Source: Halobaculum roseum (GTDB taxonomy: Archaea > Halobacteriota > Halobacteria > Halobacteriales > Haloferacaceae). From it: a stretch of 64,000 nt of DNA. The stretch spans positions 496,001 through 560,000 of the forward strand of contig NZ_CP082286.1 of the NCBI RefSeq assembly GCF_019880245.1, written 5' to 3'. A model generated the notes under the pieces. That model was not told the DNA's origin and ran no database searches. It saw nothing but the letters and a program-made list of their open reading frames with translations. Every line of letters begins with the position of its first letter. Within the stretch, counting starts at the first letter, position 1. The position numbers and the translations under genes were made by a program. Positions 24,287 through 32,903 of the stretch are shown piece after piece.

Positions 24287-27130
24287 GGCGACCCCGACGA
24301 ACGGGAGCACCTGAAGCGGAGTGATCGAGTTCAACGGGCCGATTCCCGTTCCGATCTGTTGCTGACTGTTCGGCGGTCCGCACGACGTCACGCTTCCACT
24401 GGTTCCGCCCGAGAAGGTGCACTCGTCGGTACTCGACTTGACCACCACCGTCGAGACCGTTTCCTCGGACGACCAATCCGACTCGATCGGCTCGCCCTCG
24501 TCGTTCGTCACGACGTCCGTGATCTCGACGCCCTCGTCGTCGCCGCCTTCCGGGGCGAACGCGTTCCCGTTCCACTCGAACTTCACCAGGAGGCTTTCAC
24601 CCTCCGGACAGGGGTCGTTCACCTGCTGGGTTCCCCCCTCGACGCAGAACGCGATGAAGCTGATCCCGGCGAGGTTCGGCTCTGTCGTCGTAGTCGTCTC
24701 GGTGGGCGTGTCGGTGGGGGTGTCTGTTGGCGTGTCGGTGGGGGTGTCTGTTGGCGTGTCGGTGGGGGTGTCTGTTGGCGTGTCGGTGGGGGTGTCTGTT
24801 GGCGTGTCGGTGGGGGTGTCTGTTGGCGTGTCGGTGGGGGTGTCTGTTGGCGTGTCGGTGGGGGTGTCTGTTGGCGTGTCGGTGGGGGTGTCTGTTGGCG
24901 TGTCGGTGGGGGTGTCGGTTGGCGTGTCGGTGGGGGTGTCGGTTGGCGTGTCGGTGGGGGTGTCGGTTGGCGTGTCGGTGGGGGTGTCGGTTGGCGTGTC
25001 GGTGGGGGTGTCGGTTGGCGTGTCGGTGGGGGTGTCGGTTGGCGTCTCGGTGGGGGTGTCGGTTGGCGTCTCGGTGGGGGTGTCGGTTGGCGTCTCGGTG
25101 GGGTCACAGTCGACAGTGACCGTTTCAACGGTCATCGACGCCGAATGTTTCGAACGCGTCTTTATCCGGTACTCGCCGTTCTCGAGTTCCTTCAGGTGGT
25201 ACATCTCGCCGGCACCGAGCACAACGTGCTTATCGAAGTGGTCCGGCCCCTCGATGGTCACTTTGACCGTGAGATGGTTAGGGTTCTCGAGGACGAGTTT
25301 GCCGCCGTCATCGCGACACTCGATATGGGTGCCGACTTTCTTGAGATCCTTCTCATCCTTGTCGTCTTTCCTGTCTTTCTCGTCCTTGTCGTCTCTCTCA
25401 TCCTTGTCGTCCTTCCTGTCTTTCTCGTCCTTGTCGTCTCTCTCATCCTTGTCGTCCTTCCTGTCTTTCTCGTCCTTGTCGTCTCTCTCATCCTTGTCGT
25501 CCTTCCTGTCTTTCTTCTCCTCCGGACAGTCGCCGTGGAGAAGGTACGCGGCGCCAGCGTTGGTAGCGCCGGAGTCGTTGCGCGGCGCGCCGACGAGCAC
25601 GTCCGCGGCGTCATCGCCGTTTACGTCGCCCGCGTCCGCGACGGCGAAGCCGGCACGGTCGCCCGCGCCTTCGCCTTGCAGTTGCGCGTCGGCGTCATCC
25701 AGAGCGACCGTTCGCCGGTCATCGTCGTCGCCCGAAACCACGTACGCGACGCCCGTGTTGTTGCCGCGCTTCGTGTCGACTCGTGGCGCGCCGACGAACA
25801 CGTCCGCGTACTCGCTACAGTCCCCGCCGACGAGCGCGACCGATCTGCCGGCGAGGTCGCGCTCGTCCATCCCGTACGCCGTGATGTTCGCATCGGTGAG
25901 GTTGCCGTCGGACAGCGATTCACGTCCGAAAACGACGTACGCGGCGCCGGCGTCCTTCGCCCGCTCGTCGGCGAACGGCGCTCCGACGACGAAGTCGTCG
26001 ATCCCGTCGCCGTTCACGTCCTCCGCCCCCGCGAGGGAGTACCCGACCCTGTAGCCCGGCGCGGGGCCGTCGAAGCGTGCCGTCGCGGACGAGAGGCTCT
26101 CGGTTCCCGCGTCGAACACGTCCGAGAGGACGTAGACGGCGCCCTGGTTGTCGCTGGTCGTCCGGTCGACCTCCGCACCCAGCGCGCTCGCCACGACCTC
26201 GTCGCGGCCGTCGTCGTCCACGTCGCCCGCGCCCGCGACAGCGGAGCCCGCCAGGTCGTTGTCGTCCTGCCCGAGGAAGGTGCTGTCGGCGTCCTCGAGC
26301 GAGATCGTCCCTTCGGGGCCCGCAGTCATGTCGACGACGTACAGCGCCCCCGATTCGTTGCCAGCGGACGTGTCGACTCTGGGCGCCCCGACGACGACCG
26401 CACCGCCCTCGTCGTCGGCGTCTTCCGTTCCGTCGGTCGCGTCCTCGGCGCTCACGACGCCGACCGAGAAGCCCGCCATGTCGTTCTCGTCGACACCCTC
26501 GAGCGTCACGTTAGCCGCCGAGGAGAGCGACGACTCCCCCTCGATCGACGGTCCGCCGTAGATCACGTACGCCCCGCCCGGGCCCGTCCCCGGCGCGTCG
26601 GTGCCCGGGACGCCGACGACGATGTCGCTGTACTCGTCGCCGTTCAGGTCGCCGCCCGCGAGGGACCATCCCGCAGAGTCGTTCTCGGCGGGACCGGTGA
26701 ACGTCGCGTCGGCCTCCGACAGGTCGATCTCCTCGGGCTCGACGGGACCGTAAAACAGGTACGCCGCGCCGCCGTTCGATTCCTCGGTATCGTTGTTGGG
26801 AGCGCCGACCAGTATATCGTCGTGGCCGTCCCCGTTTACGTCGCCGACGCCAGCGACGGACCAGCCGGCGTTGTCGCCCTGACCCGCCCCGATAAACTTC
26901 GAATCCGCCTCTTCGAGGTCGATCTCGCCACGCAGCCGTTCACCTCGGTTCGGTCCGTACTCGGGATGGTCGCCGTCCACTTCGTTCAGGTCCGTGTCGA
27001 CGTTCACTGCCGTGTTCGCCGCGGCCGTATCGTGCGCGCCCGCCGCTCCCCCCCAGCCGACGACCGGAGCGAGAGCCACTATCAGAACGAGTACCAGCAC
27101 ACGCAGACCGCCGTGACTGCTTGTTCGCAT
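24248..27130 (-). CDS. Secreted FG-GAP repeat (integrin-like) protein with charged and Thr/Pro repeats
   Basis: A 960-residue surface protein. Residues 1-30 form a signal peptide (LRVLVLVLIVALAPVVGWGG). From about 60 to 530 come roughly seven FG-GAP beta-propeller blades, each with a calcium-loop pattern such as GDVNGDGHDDILVGAP. About 537-597 is a Lys/Asp/Glu/Arg repeat (KDRKDDKDERDDKDE), likely a rigid single alpha-helix. A small beta domain follows, then about 675-813 is a Thr-Asp-Thr-Pro repeat (mucin-like stalk), a Cys-containing domain, and finally a hydrophobic C-terminal helix with Arg-Arg-Glu-Glu-His as membrane anchor. FG-GAP propellers mediate adhesion or protein binding. The ATG at 27130 is used because it starts the signal peptide directly. 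Confidence 0.85.
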   Translation of the reverse strand: MRTSSHGGLRVLVLVLIVALAPVVGWGGAAGAHDTAAANTAVNVDTDLNEVDGDHPEYGPNRGERLRGEIDLEEADSKFIGAGQGDNAGWSVAGVGDVNGDGHDDILVGAPNNDTEESNGGAAYLFYGPVEPEEIDLSEADATFTGPAENDSAGWSLAGGDLNGDEYSDIVVGVPGTDAPGTGPGGAYVIYGGPSIEGESSLSSAANVTLEGVDENDMAGFSVGVVSAEDATDGTEDADDEGGAVVVGAPRVDTSAGNESGALYVVDMTAGPEGTISLEDADSTFLGQDDNDLAGSAVAGAGDVDDDGRDEVVASALGAEVDRTTSDNQGAVYVLSDVFDAGTESLSSATARFDGPAPGYRVGYSLAGAEDVNGDGIDDFVVGAPFADERAKDAGAAYVVFGRESLSDGNLTDANITAYGMDERDLAGRSVALVGGDCSEYADVFVGAPRVDTKRGNNTGVAYVVSGDDDDRRTVALDDADAQLQGEGAGDRAGFAVADAGDVNGDDAADVLVGAPRNDSGATNAGAAYLLHGDCPEEKKDRKDDKDERDDKDEKDRKDDKDERDDKDEKDRKDDKDERDDKDEKDRKDDKDEKDLKKVGTHIECRDDGGKLVLENPNHLTVKVTIEGPDHFDKHVVLGAGEMYHLKELENGEYRIKTRSKHSASMTVETVTVDCDPTETPTDTPTETPTDTPTETPTDTPTDTPTDTPTDTPTDTPTDTPTDTPTDTPTDTPTDTPTDTPTDTPTDTPTDTPTDTPTDTPTDTPTDTPTDTPTDTPTDTPTDTPTDTPTDTPTDTPTDTPTDTPTDTPTETTTTTEPNLAGISFIAFCVEGGTQQVNDPCPEGESLLVKFEWNGNAFAPEGGDDEGVEITDVVTNDEGEPIESDWSSEETVSTVVVKSSTDECTFSGGTSGSVTSCGPPNSQQQIGTGIGPLNSITPLQVLPFVGVALAARLALRREEH
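24711..25096. repeat. 24-bp tandem repeat, about 16 copies
   Basis: Tandem array of a 24-base unit (GGCGTGTCGGTG followed by GGGGTGTCTGTT or GGGGTGTCGGTT), each unit being two degenerate 12-mers encoding Thr-Asp-Thr-Pro on the minus strand. Eight adjacent units carry TCTGTT and the next eight carry TCGGTT; the last three have GTCTCGG in place of GTGTCGG. This block-wise variation indicates spread by unequal exchange or slippage. Confidence 0.9.
25367..25501. repeat. 45-bp tandem repeat, three copies
   Basis: Three nearly identical 45-base units beginning CTTCCTGTCTTTCTCG at 25367, 25412 and 25457, plus a partial fourth. On the minus strand each encodes a 15-residue Lys/Asp/Glu/Arg unit. The pyrimidine-rich strand is far from the local GC-rich composition. 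Confidence 0.88.
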
Positions 27131-28096
27131 ACCACACATACAGATCAACAAGCGGTATTGTTACTCTGACAACATGAATGCCGATATGCGGGTAGATCGA
27201 GTCTACTTTCGGAAATCGTACGTTTCGGGAGCGATAATCTGTGAACGCTCGCGCGGCCTTCGGCTCCACGACGCCGGGTGTACAGAAACATCGGGCATCT
27301 GGCGTGAAATGCTCCCGATGCGACCGGGTCTCCCCGCACACGCTCTACATGACGCGGACGGTGTCTCTGATGGAGTCGGAGACGGTATCGCTGAAGGTAT
27401 CGTGGACGGCGTTGCTGTTGGTGTCGCTGTCGGAGTTGGAGACCAGGAAGGAACGACGTCGCCGTGTCAGTCTCGGCGGGTGTCGTACTCGCCGTCGCCG
27501 TGTGTTCCGCGGTCTTCGTCGGTCATCGCCCCCCGAAGGTGGCCCAGCCGGCGACCGGCGCGACGAGTAACCTTAGCGTGGACAGAAGGACGGTGTCGCT
27601 GTGAGACCCTCGGGGTCCATCCCCGCTATCACGCGGTCGTTCGTTTGGTTAGCCGCCGTGCCGGACAGATCGACGCTCAGTAGACCGAACGTGCGTGAAT
27701 CAGCTCGGCGGCGTCGGCGGGGGTCTCGATGGCGTCAGTCCCCCATTCCGGCGCAACATCGACGTACTTGACCGGCGTCCACGGGCGGAGGGGAGAACGG
27801 ATCCGGCGACTGAGAGTCGGGGGAGGCCGCAGACTGACGGCCGACGGGACAGCTCCGGGATCGACCCCGTACGACTGGCCGCGGCTCCGAGGTATCTCAC
27901 GTCTCTTCGGAGTACCCGTCTCTTCTCGCCGTGAGTTCGACTTCGGCATACGCCTCGTCGAACGACGCCGAGCAGGCTCGGGGAGCCCGACGAAGCGTAG
28001 CTTCGTCGAACTACGCTGAACGGAGTTCAGCGAGTTCGATGAGGCTCACGCCTCGTCGAACTACGAAAATCGGAGATTTTCGAGTTTGACTTCGAC
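27131..28096. other. 966-base intergenic region, no convincing gene
   Basis: Open frames here give Arg/Ser-rich translations unlike haloarchaeal proteins. The first 50 bases contain the FG-GAP gene promoter (GAGTAACAATACC on the minus strand). A 12-base periodic stretch lies at about 27352-27440. A 19-codon minus-strand frame from 27526 is followed, in another frame, by a Ser/Asp/Thr-rich stretch ending at 27345, possibly a decayed small gene. The last 110 bases are serial hairpins, annotated separately. Confidence 0.55.
27988..28082. repeat. Serial triloop hairpins at the 3' side of the dehydratase gene
   Basis: Four consecutive inverted repeats: 27988-28008 (arms CGACGAAGC, loop GTA), 28014-28032 (CGCTGAAC, loop GGA), 28037-28058 (CGATGAGGC with one G-T pair, four-base loop) and 28064-28082 (CGAAAATC, loop GGA). 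Arms differ but pairing is kept. The string ACGCCTCGTCGAAC or close variants recurs at about 27950, 28049 and at the stop-codon end of the dehydratase gene (about 28099), so the gene end is echoed twice downstream. A terminator role is likely. Confidence 0.75.
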
Positions 28097-29335
28097 TTAC
28101 GCCTCGTCAAACAGGGTCTCGCCGTCGACCATGTGCTCCTCGACGGTGTCCATGTCGAGGGTGAGGCCGATGCCGGGCTCCTCGGGGATGGTGATGTAGC
28201 CGTCCTCGATCACGTCCTCCTCGACGAGGTCCTCCCACCAGCCCAGCTCGTAGGAGTGGTACTCGACGGCCAGCGAGTTGGGGATGGCGGCGCCGACGTG
28301 GGCGCTCGCCATCGTCGCGACCGGCGAGGAGACGTTGTGCATCGCGACCGGGACGTAGTACTGGTTCGCCACGTCCGCGATCTTGCGGGTCTCGCGCATG
28401 CCGCCGACCTTGGGCATGTCGGGGGCGATGATGTCGACCGCCTGGTTCTCGATGAGCCGGCGCTCCTCGGTGACGCGGTAGCGGTTCTCGCCGACCGTGA
28501 TCGGCGTGACGGTGGACTTCGTGACCTCCTCCTGCACCTCGAGGTTCTCCGGCGGGACGGGGTCCTCCAGCCACCACACGTCGTACTCCTCGATGGCGTC
28601 CGCGAGACGTTTGGCCGAGCCGCCCGAGAACGTCCAGTGGCAGTCGAAGGCGACGTCAGCGCGGTCCTTCACGCGCTCGGTGACCTTCTCGACGATCTCG
28701 GCCTTGTGGCGGATCTCGCCCGGTCGGAGGTGGCGGTTCGCGCGGTCCTTCTCGAAGCCGGAGGGCACGTCGAGGTCGAACTTCAGCGCGTCGTAGCCCA
28801 GATCCTCGACGACGCGCTCGGCCTCGTCGGCGCACGCCTCGGGGTCCGCCTCCTCCTCGGTGTGGCAGTCACAGTAGACGCGCATCTCGTCGCGGTACTT
28901 GCCGCCCAGCAGCTGGTAGGCCGGGACCTCCAGGATCTTGCCCGCGAGGTCGTGGAGCGCGACCTCGATGCCCGAGATGGCGCTGACGGTCACTCCCTCG
29001 ACCGACCCCTCCCCGGACATCTTCTGGATGAGGTGCTCGTACAGCCGGTCGATGTCGAGCGGGTTCTCCCCGACGAGGAACGGCGTCATCCGCTCGATGA
29101 GTTCGGGGACGCCCGCGCCCCAGTACGCCTCCCCGGTGCCGACGATGCCCGCGTCGGTGTACACGCGCACGAGCGTCCACGGGAAGTTCCCGTCGACCAT
29201 CGTGCACTGCACGTCCGTGATCTCCACGTCGCGACCGCCGCCTCGCTTCGCCGTCACGCCCATCGTCTCCCCGGAGAGCTCCCGCATCGTGTACTCCGCG
29301 TTCGGGTCGTGGAGCGAGTCGTAGTTCCGGCTCAT
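28097..29335 (-). CDS. Enolase-superfamily sugar acid dehydratase (gluconate/xylonate/galactonate type)
   Basis: A 412-residue mandelate racemase/muconate lactonizing enzyme family protein that dehydrates an aldonate to its 2-keto-3-deoxy acid. The capping domain (ITDVQCTMVDGNFPWTLVRV) is followed by the barrel with metal ligands Asp in FDCHWTF, Glu in WLEDPVPPE and Glu in TVGENRYRV, the base His in MHNVSSPVA, and EYHSYELGWWED. Haloarchaeal relatives include the gluconate dehydratase of the semi-phosphorylative Entner-Doudoroff route and the xylonate dehydratase of pentose oxidation; I cannot decide between them. No sugar-oxidation partner genes are adjacent. Confidence 0.85.
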   Translation of the reverse strand: MSRNYDSLHDPNAEYTMRELSGETMGVTAKRGGGRDVEITDVQCTMVDGNFPWTLVRVYTDAGIVGTGEAYWGAGVPELIERMTPFLVGENPLDIDRLYEHLIQKMSGEGSVEGVTVSAISGIEVALHDLAGKILEVPAYQLLGGKYRDEMRVYCDCHTEEEADPEACADEAERVVEDLGYDALKFDLDVPSGFEKDRANRHLRPGEIRHKAEIVEKVTERVKDRADVAFDCHWTFSGGSAKRLADAIEEYDVWWLEDPVPPENLEVQEEVTKSTVTPITVGENRYRVTEERRLIENQAVDIIAPDMPKVGGMRETRKIADVANQYYVPVAMHNVSSPVATMASAHVGAAIPNSLAVEYHSYELGWWEDLVEEDVIEDGYITIPEEPGIGLTLDMDTVEEHMVDGETLFDEA

Positions 29336-29427
29336 ACTCGCCTGTTTACTCGCATTAGTGTAAAGGTTGGCAGTCTCTCGCGGGGGTCGGTCGCGACGGA
29401 TGGTCGGAGGTGCCCCGGCGGAACGAG

Positions 29428-29652
29428 TCAGCGACCGCCCGACGAGCGGACCAACTCGACGGCGCGGTAGGCGCCGTACGAGAGCGCGACGAACCCGACG
29501 GCGAAGACGACGGCGCCGACCGCGAGGCCGTAGTCGCGCCAGGCGACGTTGACGGCGACGAGCAGGATGTACACCAGTCCGGCGAGCGCGGGCACGCCGA
29601 GGATCGTCGCGATCAGCGACTTCGTCTCGTCGAACGGGCGGCGGGCGGACAC
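29428..29652 (-). CDS. Small two-helix membrane protein (74 aa)
   Basis: A 74-residue protein starting at GTG (MSARRPFDETKSLIATILG) with two hydrophobic helices, about residues 14-35 and 42-63, and a short charged tail. I prefer this start to the ATG at 29691 because CCTTTAG on the minus strand (29687-29681) sits about 30 bases upstream, fitting a leaderless mRNA. It precedes the dehydratase gene on the same strand. Function unknown. Confidence 0.6.
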   Translation of the reverse strand: MSARRPFDETKSLIATILGVPALAGLVYILLVAVNVAWRDYGLAVGAVVFAVGFVALSYGAYRAVELVRSSGGR

Positions 29653-29829
29653 GGTGGTTGGTCCGACACGCCCGTGTGTGCTAAAGGACACGGGTTCCCG
29701 AGCGTCGCCACGACGGTCCCCAGAACCACTCCACGGAGAGGGATTCCGTAGTTAACTGGTACTCTGCCGATCGACGCTCACGCCCCCGGTACCTTCGAAG
29801 CGGACTCCCCTCCACACAGTGGCACATAC

Positions 29830-29840
29830 TTAATTATATT
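29830..29840 (+). promoter_or_regulatory. TATA box, leaderless start at 29860
   Basis: TTAATTATATT, centred about 26 bases before the ATG at 29860. This favours 29860 over the in-frame GTG at 29851. Confidence 0.7.
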
Positions 29841-29859
29841 CAGACAACATGTGTGGCAT

Positions 29860-30474
29860 ATGGGAGCGGACGTACACGGTGGGGTGGGGCCCGCCATCGA
29901 CGAAAACTGGTCGGACGGGACGGCGATGCTTCTCGAGGTTCCGGGGCTCGATCCCCGCGAGCGAGTCGCATGCCGCAGGTTGTTACCCAACTCCGACGGG
30001 ATCGCCAGGTACTGTCGCTTCTCGTTCAGACGCTCCGTCGACGATCAGTTCACGGAGATCTGCCGGCACGGCGACGAGTTGCCCGACCATGGCGTGTGTG
30101 TACAGGTTCGCGGGGGGATCGGGGGAGCGTTCGATCCGACGACCGGCGGTTCCGACGAGGGTCCGCTGTCGGTTCAGACCGTCACCGACCCGTCGAACGT
30201 CACGAAGCTCGGGATCACACTGACGGAAGTGATCGACGAGGCGCCCGACGATGGAGCGACGGCGATCTGCTTCGATTCGCTGACCGTCCTGTTACAGTAC
30301 GTGTCGCTGGAGGAGGCGATCCAGTTCGTGAGTTTGACGAACAGTATCGTCGGCGGGTCCGGCGGCTCCATCCATTATCACGTCGACCCGAGCGCACACG
30401 AGACGGAGACGATCGGGGCGCTTCGCCAGGTGATGGACACCGTGGTCAGCATCGACGAGATCAGCGAGGCGTGA
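29860..30474 (+). CDS. Degenerate KaiC/RecA-fold haloarchaeal protein (DUF7504-like)
   Basis: A 204-residue soluble protein related over its whole length to the product of the minus-strand gene at 30552. Both share an ILV-rich core with TAICFDSLTVLLQYVS, a central strand, and the terminal block HYHVDPSAHETETIGALRQV, which resembles the C-terminal half of KaiC-like ATPases. The position of the Walker A loop is occupied by LEVPGLDPRERVA, lacking the Gly-Lys-Ser/Thr core, so ATP hydrolysis is unlikely. It opens the 29.8-40.5 kb surface-system block. Regulatory or scaffold role inferred only. Confidence 0.7.
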   Translation: MGADVHGGVGPAIDENWSDGTAMLLEVPGLDPRERVACRRLLPNSDGIARYCRFSFRRSVDDQFTEICRHGDELPDHGVCVQVRGGIGGAFDPTTGGSDEGPLSVQTVTDPSNVTKLGITLTEVIDEAPDDGATAICFDSLTVLLQYVSLEEAIQFVSLTNSIVGGSGGSIHYHVDPSAHETETIGALRQVMDTVVSIDEISEA

Positions 30475-30551
30475 GAACCGATCGTAGTTGACAGCCCGTG
30501 TTCGTGTGGCAGGTCCCGGTGTGGCCGTTGGGTGTCCCGTCCGGGGGACGG

Positions 30552-31442
30552 TCACTCCAACGAGACATCCCCGTCCTCATCGTACTCGACCGTCGCCTCG
30601 AACAGGGAGGCGAACGTTCCGATCGTCTCGGTCGTGTGTCGCGACGGATCGAGGTGATACTGGGCGCGAGCGTTCGCGGTCGAGATCCGACCGGTGAGGA
30701 CGTGGAGAAACCGGAAGATGCGTTGGTGTTCGGTGCTCGCTTCGAGCAGTTCCGACAGGGAGTGCATGCACACGGCAGTCTCGTTCGTCGAGTCCATCCA
30801 GTCGGCGATCGTCCGACTGATCAGGATACCGATGCGCCGGAGGTCCGTCGGGTCCGACACCCGCTGAACGTTCACCGACCGGTCGAACTCGCCGGCGGAG
30901 ACTCGGTCGCTGTACATCGGGACGTGGATCACGGTCAGCTCCCCGATCTCGACCGGCAGATAGTTCCGAAGGATCGACAGCCGCTGGAGGGGCGATTCGT
31001 TGATCGCGACGAGCACGACATCGATCGGCTCACCGGACCGACCCGCCAACAGCCGGGAACAGAGGATGTCCTCGATGACGGCGCCCTCGGGGCCCTTGAC
31101 CAGCACGTTCGGGATGTCTCCGACCAGTTCCAGCAGCGTCGCGATGGTGTCCTCCGCTGACGACGACACTCCTCCCGTCTCCGGCGAATCCACGGCGTCC
31201 CAATCGTCCATCGCGTATCCGTCCGGGTCGGCGTGGTCGGTCCGGTTCGGTTCCCCGCCGGTCCGTCGATCGATCGATTCCGCGAGATCGGAGAGCGTTC
31301 GTGACCGGGACTCTCCATCGGGTGTGGTGTCCGTGTCGCGACCCTCCTCGCCGCCGTCTACGTCCTGGGCGATGTCCCGGAGGGCTCCAAGATCCGACTC
31401 GGTCTCGTCCGCGTCGGGATCCCGTGACTCGTCGCTGCTCAC
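30552..31442 (-). CDS. Degenerate KaiC/RecA-fold haloarchaeal protein (DUF7504-like)
   Basis: A 296-residue protein. Residues 1-100 are an acidic disordered leader (SDESRDPDADETESD...). The fold begins with NVLVKGPEGAVIEDILCSRL, a P-loop-like stretch without the catalytic Lys-Thr/Ser, and includes VVLVAINESPLQRLSILRN, AVCMHSLSELLEAS and YHLDPSRHTTETIGTFASLF. The GTG at 31442 is chosen over the ATG at 31466 because a TATA box (TTTTAT, 31470-31465) lies 23-28 bases upstream of it and would overlap the longer start. Convergent with its shorter homologue at 29860. Confidence 0.72.
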   Translation of the reverse strand: MSSDESRDPDADETESDLGALRDIAQDVDGGEEGRDTDTTPDGESRSRTLSDLAESIDRRTGGEPNRTDHADPDGYAMDDWDAVDSPETGGVSSSAEDTIATLLELVGDIPNVLVKGPEGAVIEDILCSRLLAGRSGEPIDVVLVAINESPLQRLSILRNYLPVEIGELTVIHVPMYSDRVSAGEFDRSVNVQRVSDPTDLRRIGILISRTIADWMDSTNETAVCMHSLSELLEASTEHQRIFRFLHVLTGRISTANARAQYHLDPSRHTTETIGTFASLFEATVEYDEDGDVSLE

Positions 31443-31464
31443 ACGTTCTTCACGCAAGACGATC

Positions 31465-31470
31465 ATAAAA
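31465..31470 (-). promoter_or_regulatory. TATA box, leaderless GTG start at 31442
   Basis: ATAAAA on the plus strand (TTTTAT in gene direction), 23-28 bases before the GTG. It covers the alternative ATG at 31466, which therefore cannot be in the message. Confidence 0.65.
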
Positions 31471-31577
31471 CACTGTCCCGATAGTACAGCGGGTGGAGCG
31501 TATCCCTAACGCACATCCGGGATCAATTAGCTGATCGAACGAGTAAAACAACGGCCTCGAACGCCCGGAGGCTCACA

Positions 31578-32903
31578 TCACCGCTCGTCCTGCCAATCGA
31601 ACCGGTCGGCGGCGTCCGCGCCCCCATCGGACTCGTCCGTCCCGTCCGGGCGGGAGTCGGAGTCGGTCTCCTCCGTGATATCGGTGGAGAGTTCCAGCGG
31701 GAGATCCGCCGGGTCATCGACCTCCTCGGACTGAGTTCCCTCCGATCCGCCCGCGTCCTCCGAGCGGGGCCTCTCGGGTCGTTCGGGAGGCGTGTCGATG
31801 GTGGGTTCCGAACCCGCGTCGGTTTCCGACGGCGTACGTGGATCCGGCTGCGGCGAAGACATCCCTCCCTCCGGCGGGTTCGATCGGGTCCCAGCCTCCG
31901 GGTTTGACGAGGGCGAGCGCACGTCCGGCTGGCTCGATCTATCCGTCTCTCGGTCCAGTTTCGGGGGGGATCCGCCCCGACGGGAGCGGTCCGCTCGACC
32001 GCCCGATCGGCCGGTTCCTCTCGTCTCGGCGATCGCAGTCGAGAACAGGAACCACTTCGGCTCCTCCCGGAGGCCGGTGAACGGTTCCTCACAGCCCGGG
32101 CACTCGGGATCGGTCAGCAGCGACAGATCGACCGACTCCTCGCAGTGTTCACACGTCGCCTCCGAGACGCCGAGTTCCATCGCCGTCCGCATGAGCTGTC
32201 GATGCCGATCGGTCGATCGCCGGAGTTCCTTCAACTCCGTGCGGAACTGCTCGACCGTCTGTCGGTGGTCCGCCTGGATCGACTCGGTCCGCTCCTCGAG
32301 CCCGTCGGTGGTCCGGACCAGATACGTGAGAATCGTTTCCAGGTCCTCGAACTCGGCGTCGAGTCGGTCACGTATCGCCTCCTGCTCCCCGGACAGCGTC
32401 GAGCGGATCGACTCCAGCTCTTGCCGTAGATCCTGGATCCGTGCGACGGTTATCGACTCGTGGTTCTCAAGTTCGTCCTCCAGCTCGTCCAGGCGGTCGC
32501 CGATCTCGTCGACGTTCGCCTCGAGCTCCGCCCCCCGGTTGATGTCGGCCTCCAGCTCCGCCTGCAGGTTCGCAACCCAGTTCAGGAGCTCGTCGATCCG
32601 TTCGGGTTCCGACGAGCTCTCCCCGTCCGTCGTCGTGTTCTCCGACTCCCGCTCGGCGTCTCGGCTCTCGTGTCGCGGTGACGGGGTCGACCGGGAGGGA
32701 TCCTGACTGTCGATGTCCTCCCGTCTCGTCGACTCGAGTAACTGCGTGACTTCGTTCAGGGTCCAATACGACGAGAGCAGCCGCTCGAACAGTTCTTCCT
32801 CGGAGATCCCTTCGGAGGCCGCCTGCTCGGCTAACCACTCCTCAAGCGAGTCATCCGTCCCGTCGGAAGCGCTATCATCTGAGGAGTCGTTTGCCATTCC
32901 CAT
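31578..32903 (-). CDS. Coiled-coil protein with a four-cysteine zinc knuckle
   Basis: A 441-residue cytoplasmic protein. About residues 100-235 form a long heptad-rich coiled coil (LEANVDEIGDRLDELEDELE, then LRQELESIRSTLSGEQEAIR). A zinc knuckle CEHC plus CPGC lies near 250-275, and the last 150 residues are disordered Ser/Pro/Glu-rich. The N-terminus has a short helix pair (LEEWLAEQAASEGISEEELF). A second ATG at 32897 is equally possible. The architecture suggests a dimeric scaffold or regulator; it is read in the same direction as the KaiC-like gene at 30552, from which a 135-base spacer separates it. No function recognised. Confidence 0.72.
   Translation of the reverse strand: MGMANDSSDDSASDGTDDSLEEWLAEQAASEGISEEELFERLLSSYWTLNEVTQLLESTRREDIDSQDPSRSTPSPRHESRDAERESENTTTDGESSSEPERIDELLNWVANLQAELEADINRGAELEANVDEIGDRLDELEDELENHESITVARIQDLRQELESIRSTLSGEQEAIRDRLDAEFEDLETILTYLVRTTDGLEERTESIQADHRQTVEQFRTELKELRRSTDRHRQLMRTAMELGVSEATCEHCEESVDLSLLTDPECPGCEEPFTGLREEPKWFLFSTAIAETRGTGRSGGRADRSRRGGSPPKLDRETDRSSQPDVRSPSSNPEAGTRSNPPEGGMSSPQPDPRTPSETDAGSEPTIDTPPERPERPRSEDAGGSEGTQSEEVDDPADLPLELSTDITEETDSDSRPDGTDESDGGADAADRFDWQDER

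Noticed and set aside
24711-25096. 24-bp repeat array considered as a CRISPR
   Set aside because: No unique spacers between units; it is a coding tandem repeat in frame with the FG-GAP protein, and no cas genes are present.
24359-27169. 936-codon and 545-codon plus-strand frames opposite the FG-GAP gene
   Set aside because: Kept open by the tandem repeats and GC bias; translations are Arg/Val or Ser/Val low complexity, while the minus strand encodes signal peptide, FG-GAP blades and a membrane anchor.
27345-27526. Possible frameshifted small gene on the minus strand (MTDEDRGTHGDGEYDTRRD then a Ser/Asp/Thr-rich stretch in another frame)
   Set aside because: The only support is acidic composition; there is no promoter, no known relative and the two halves are in different frames.
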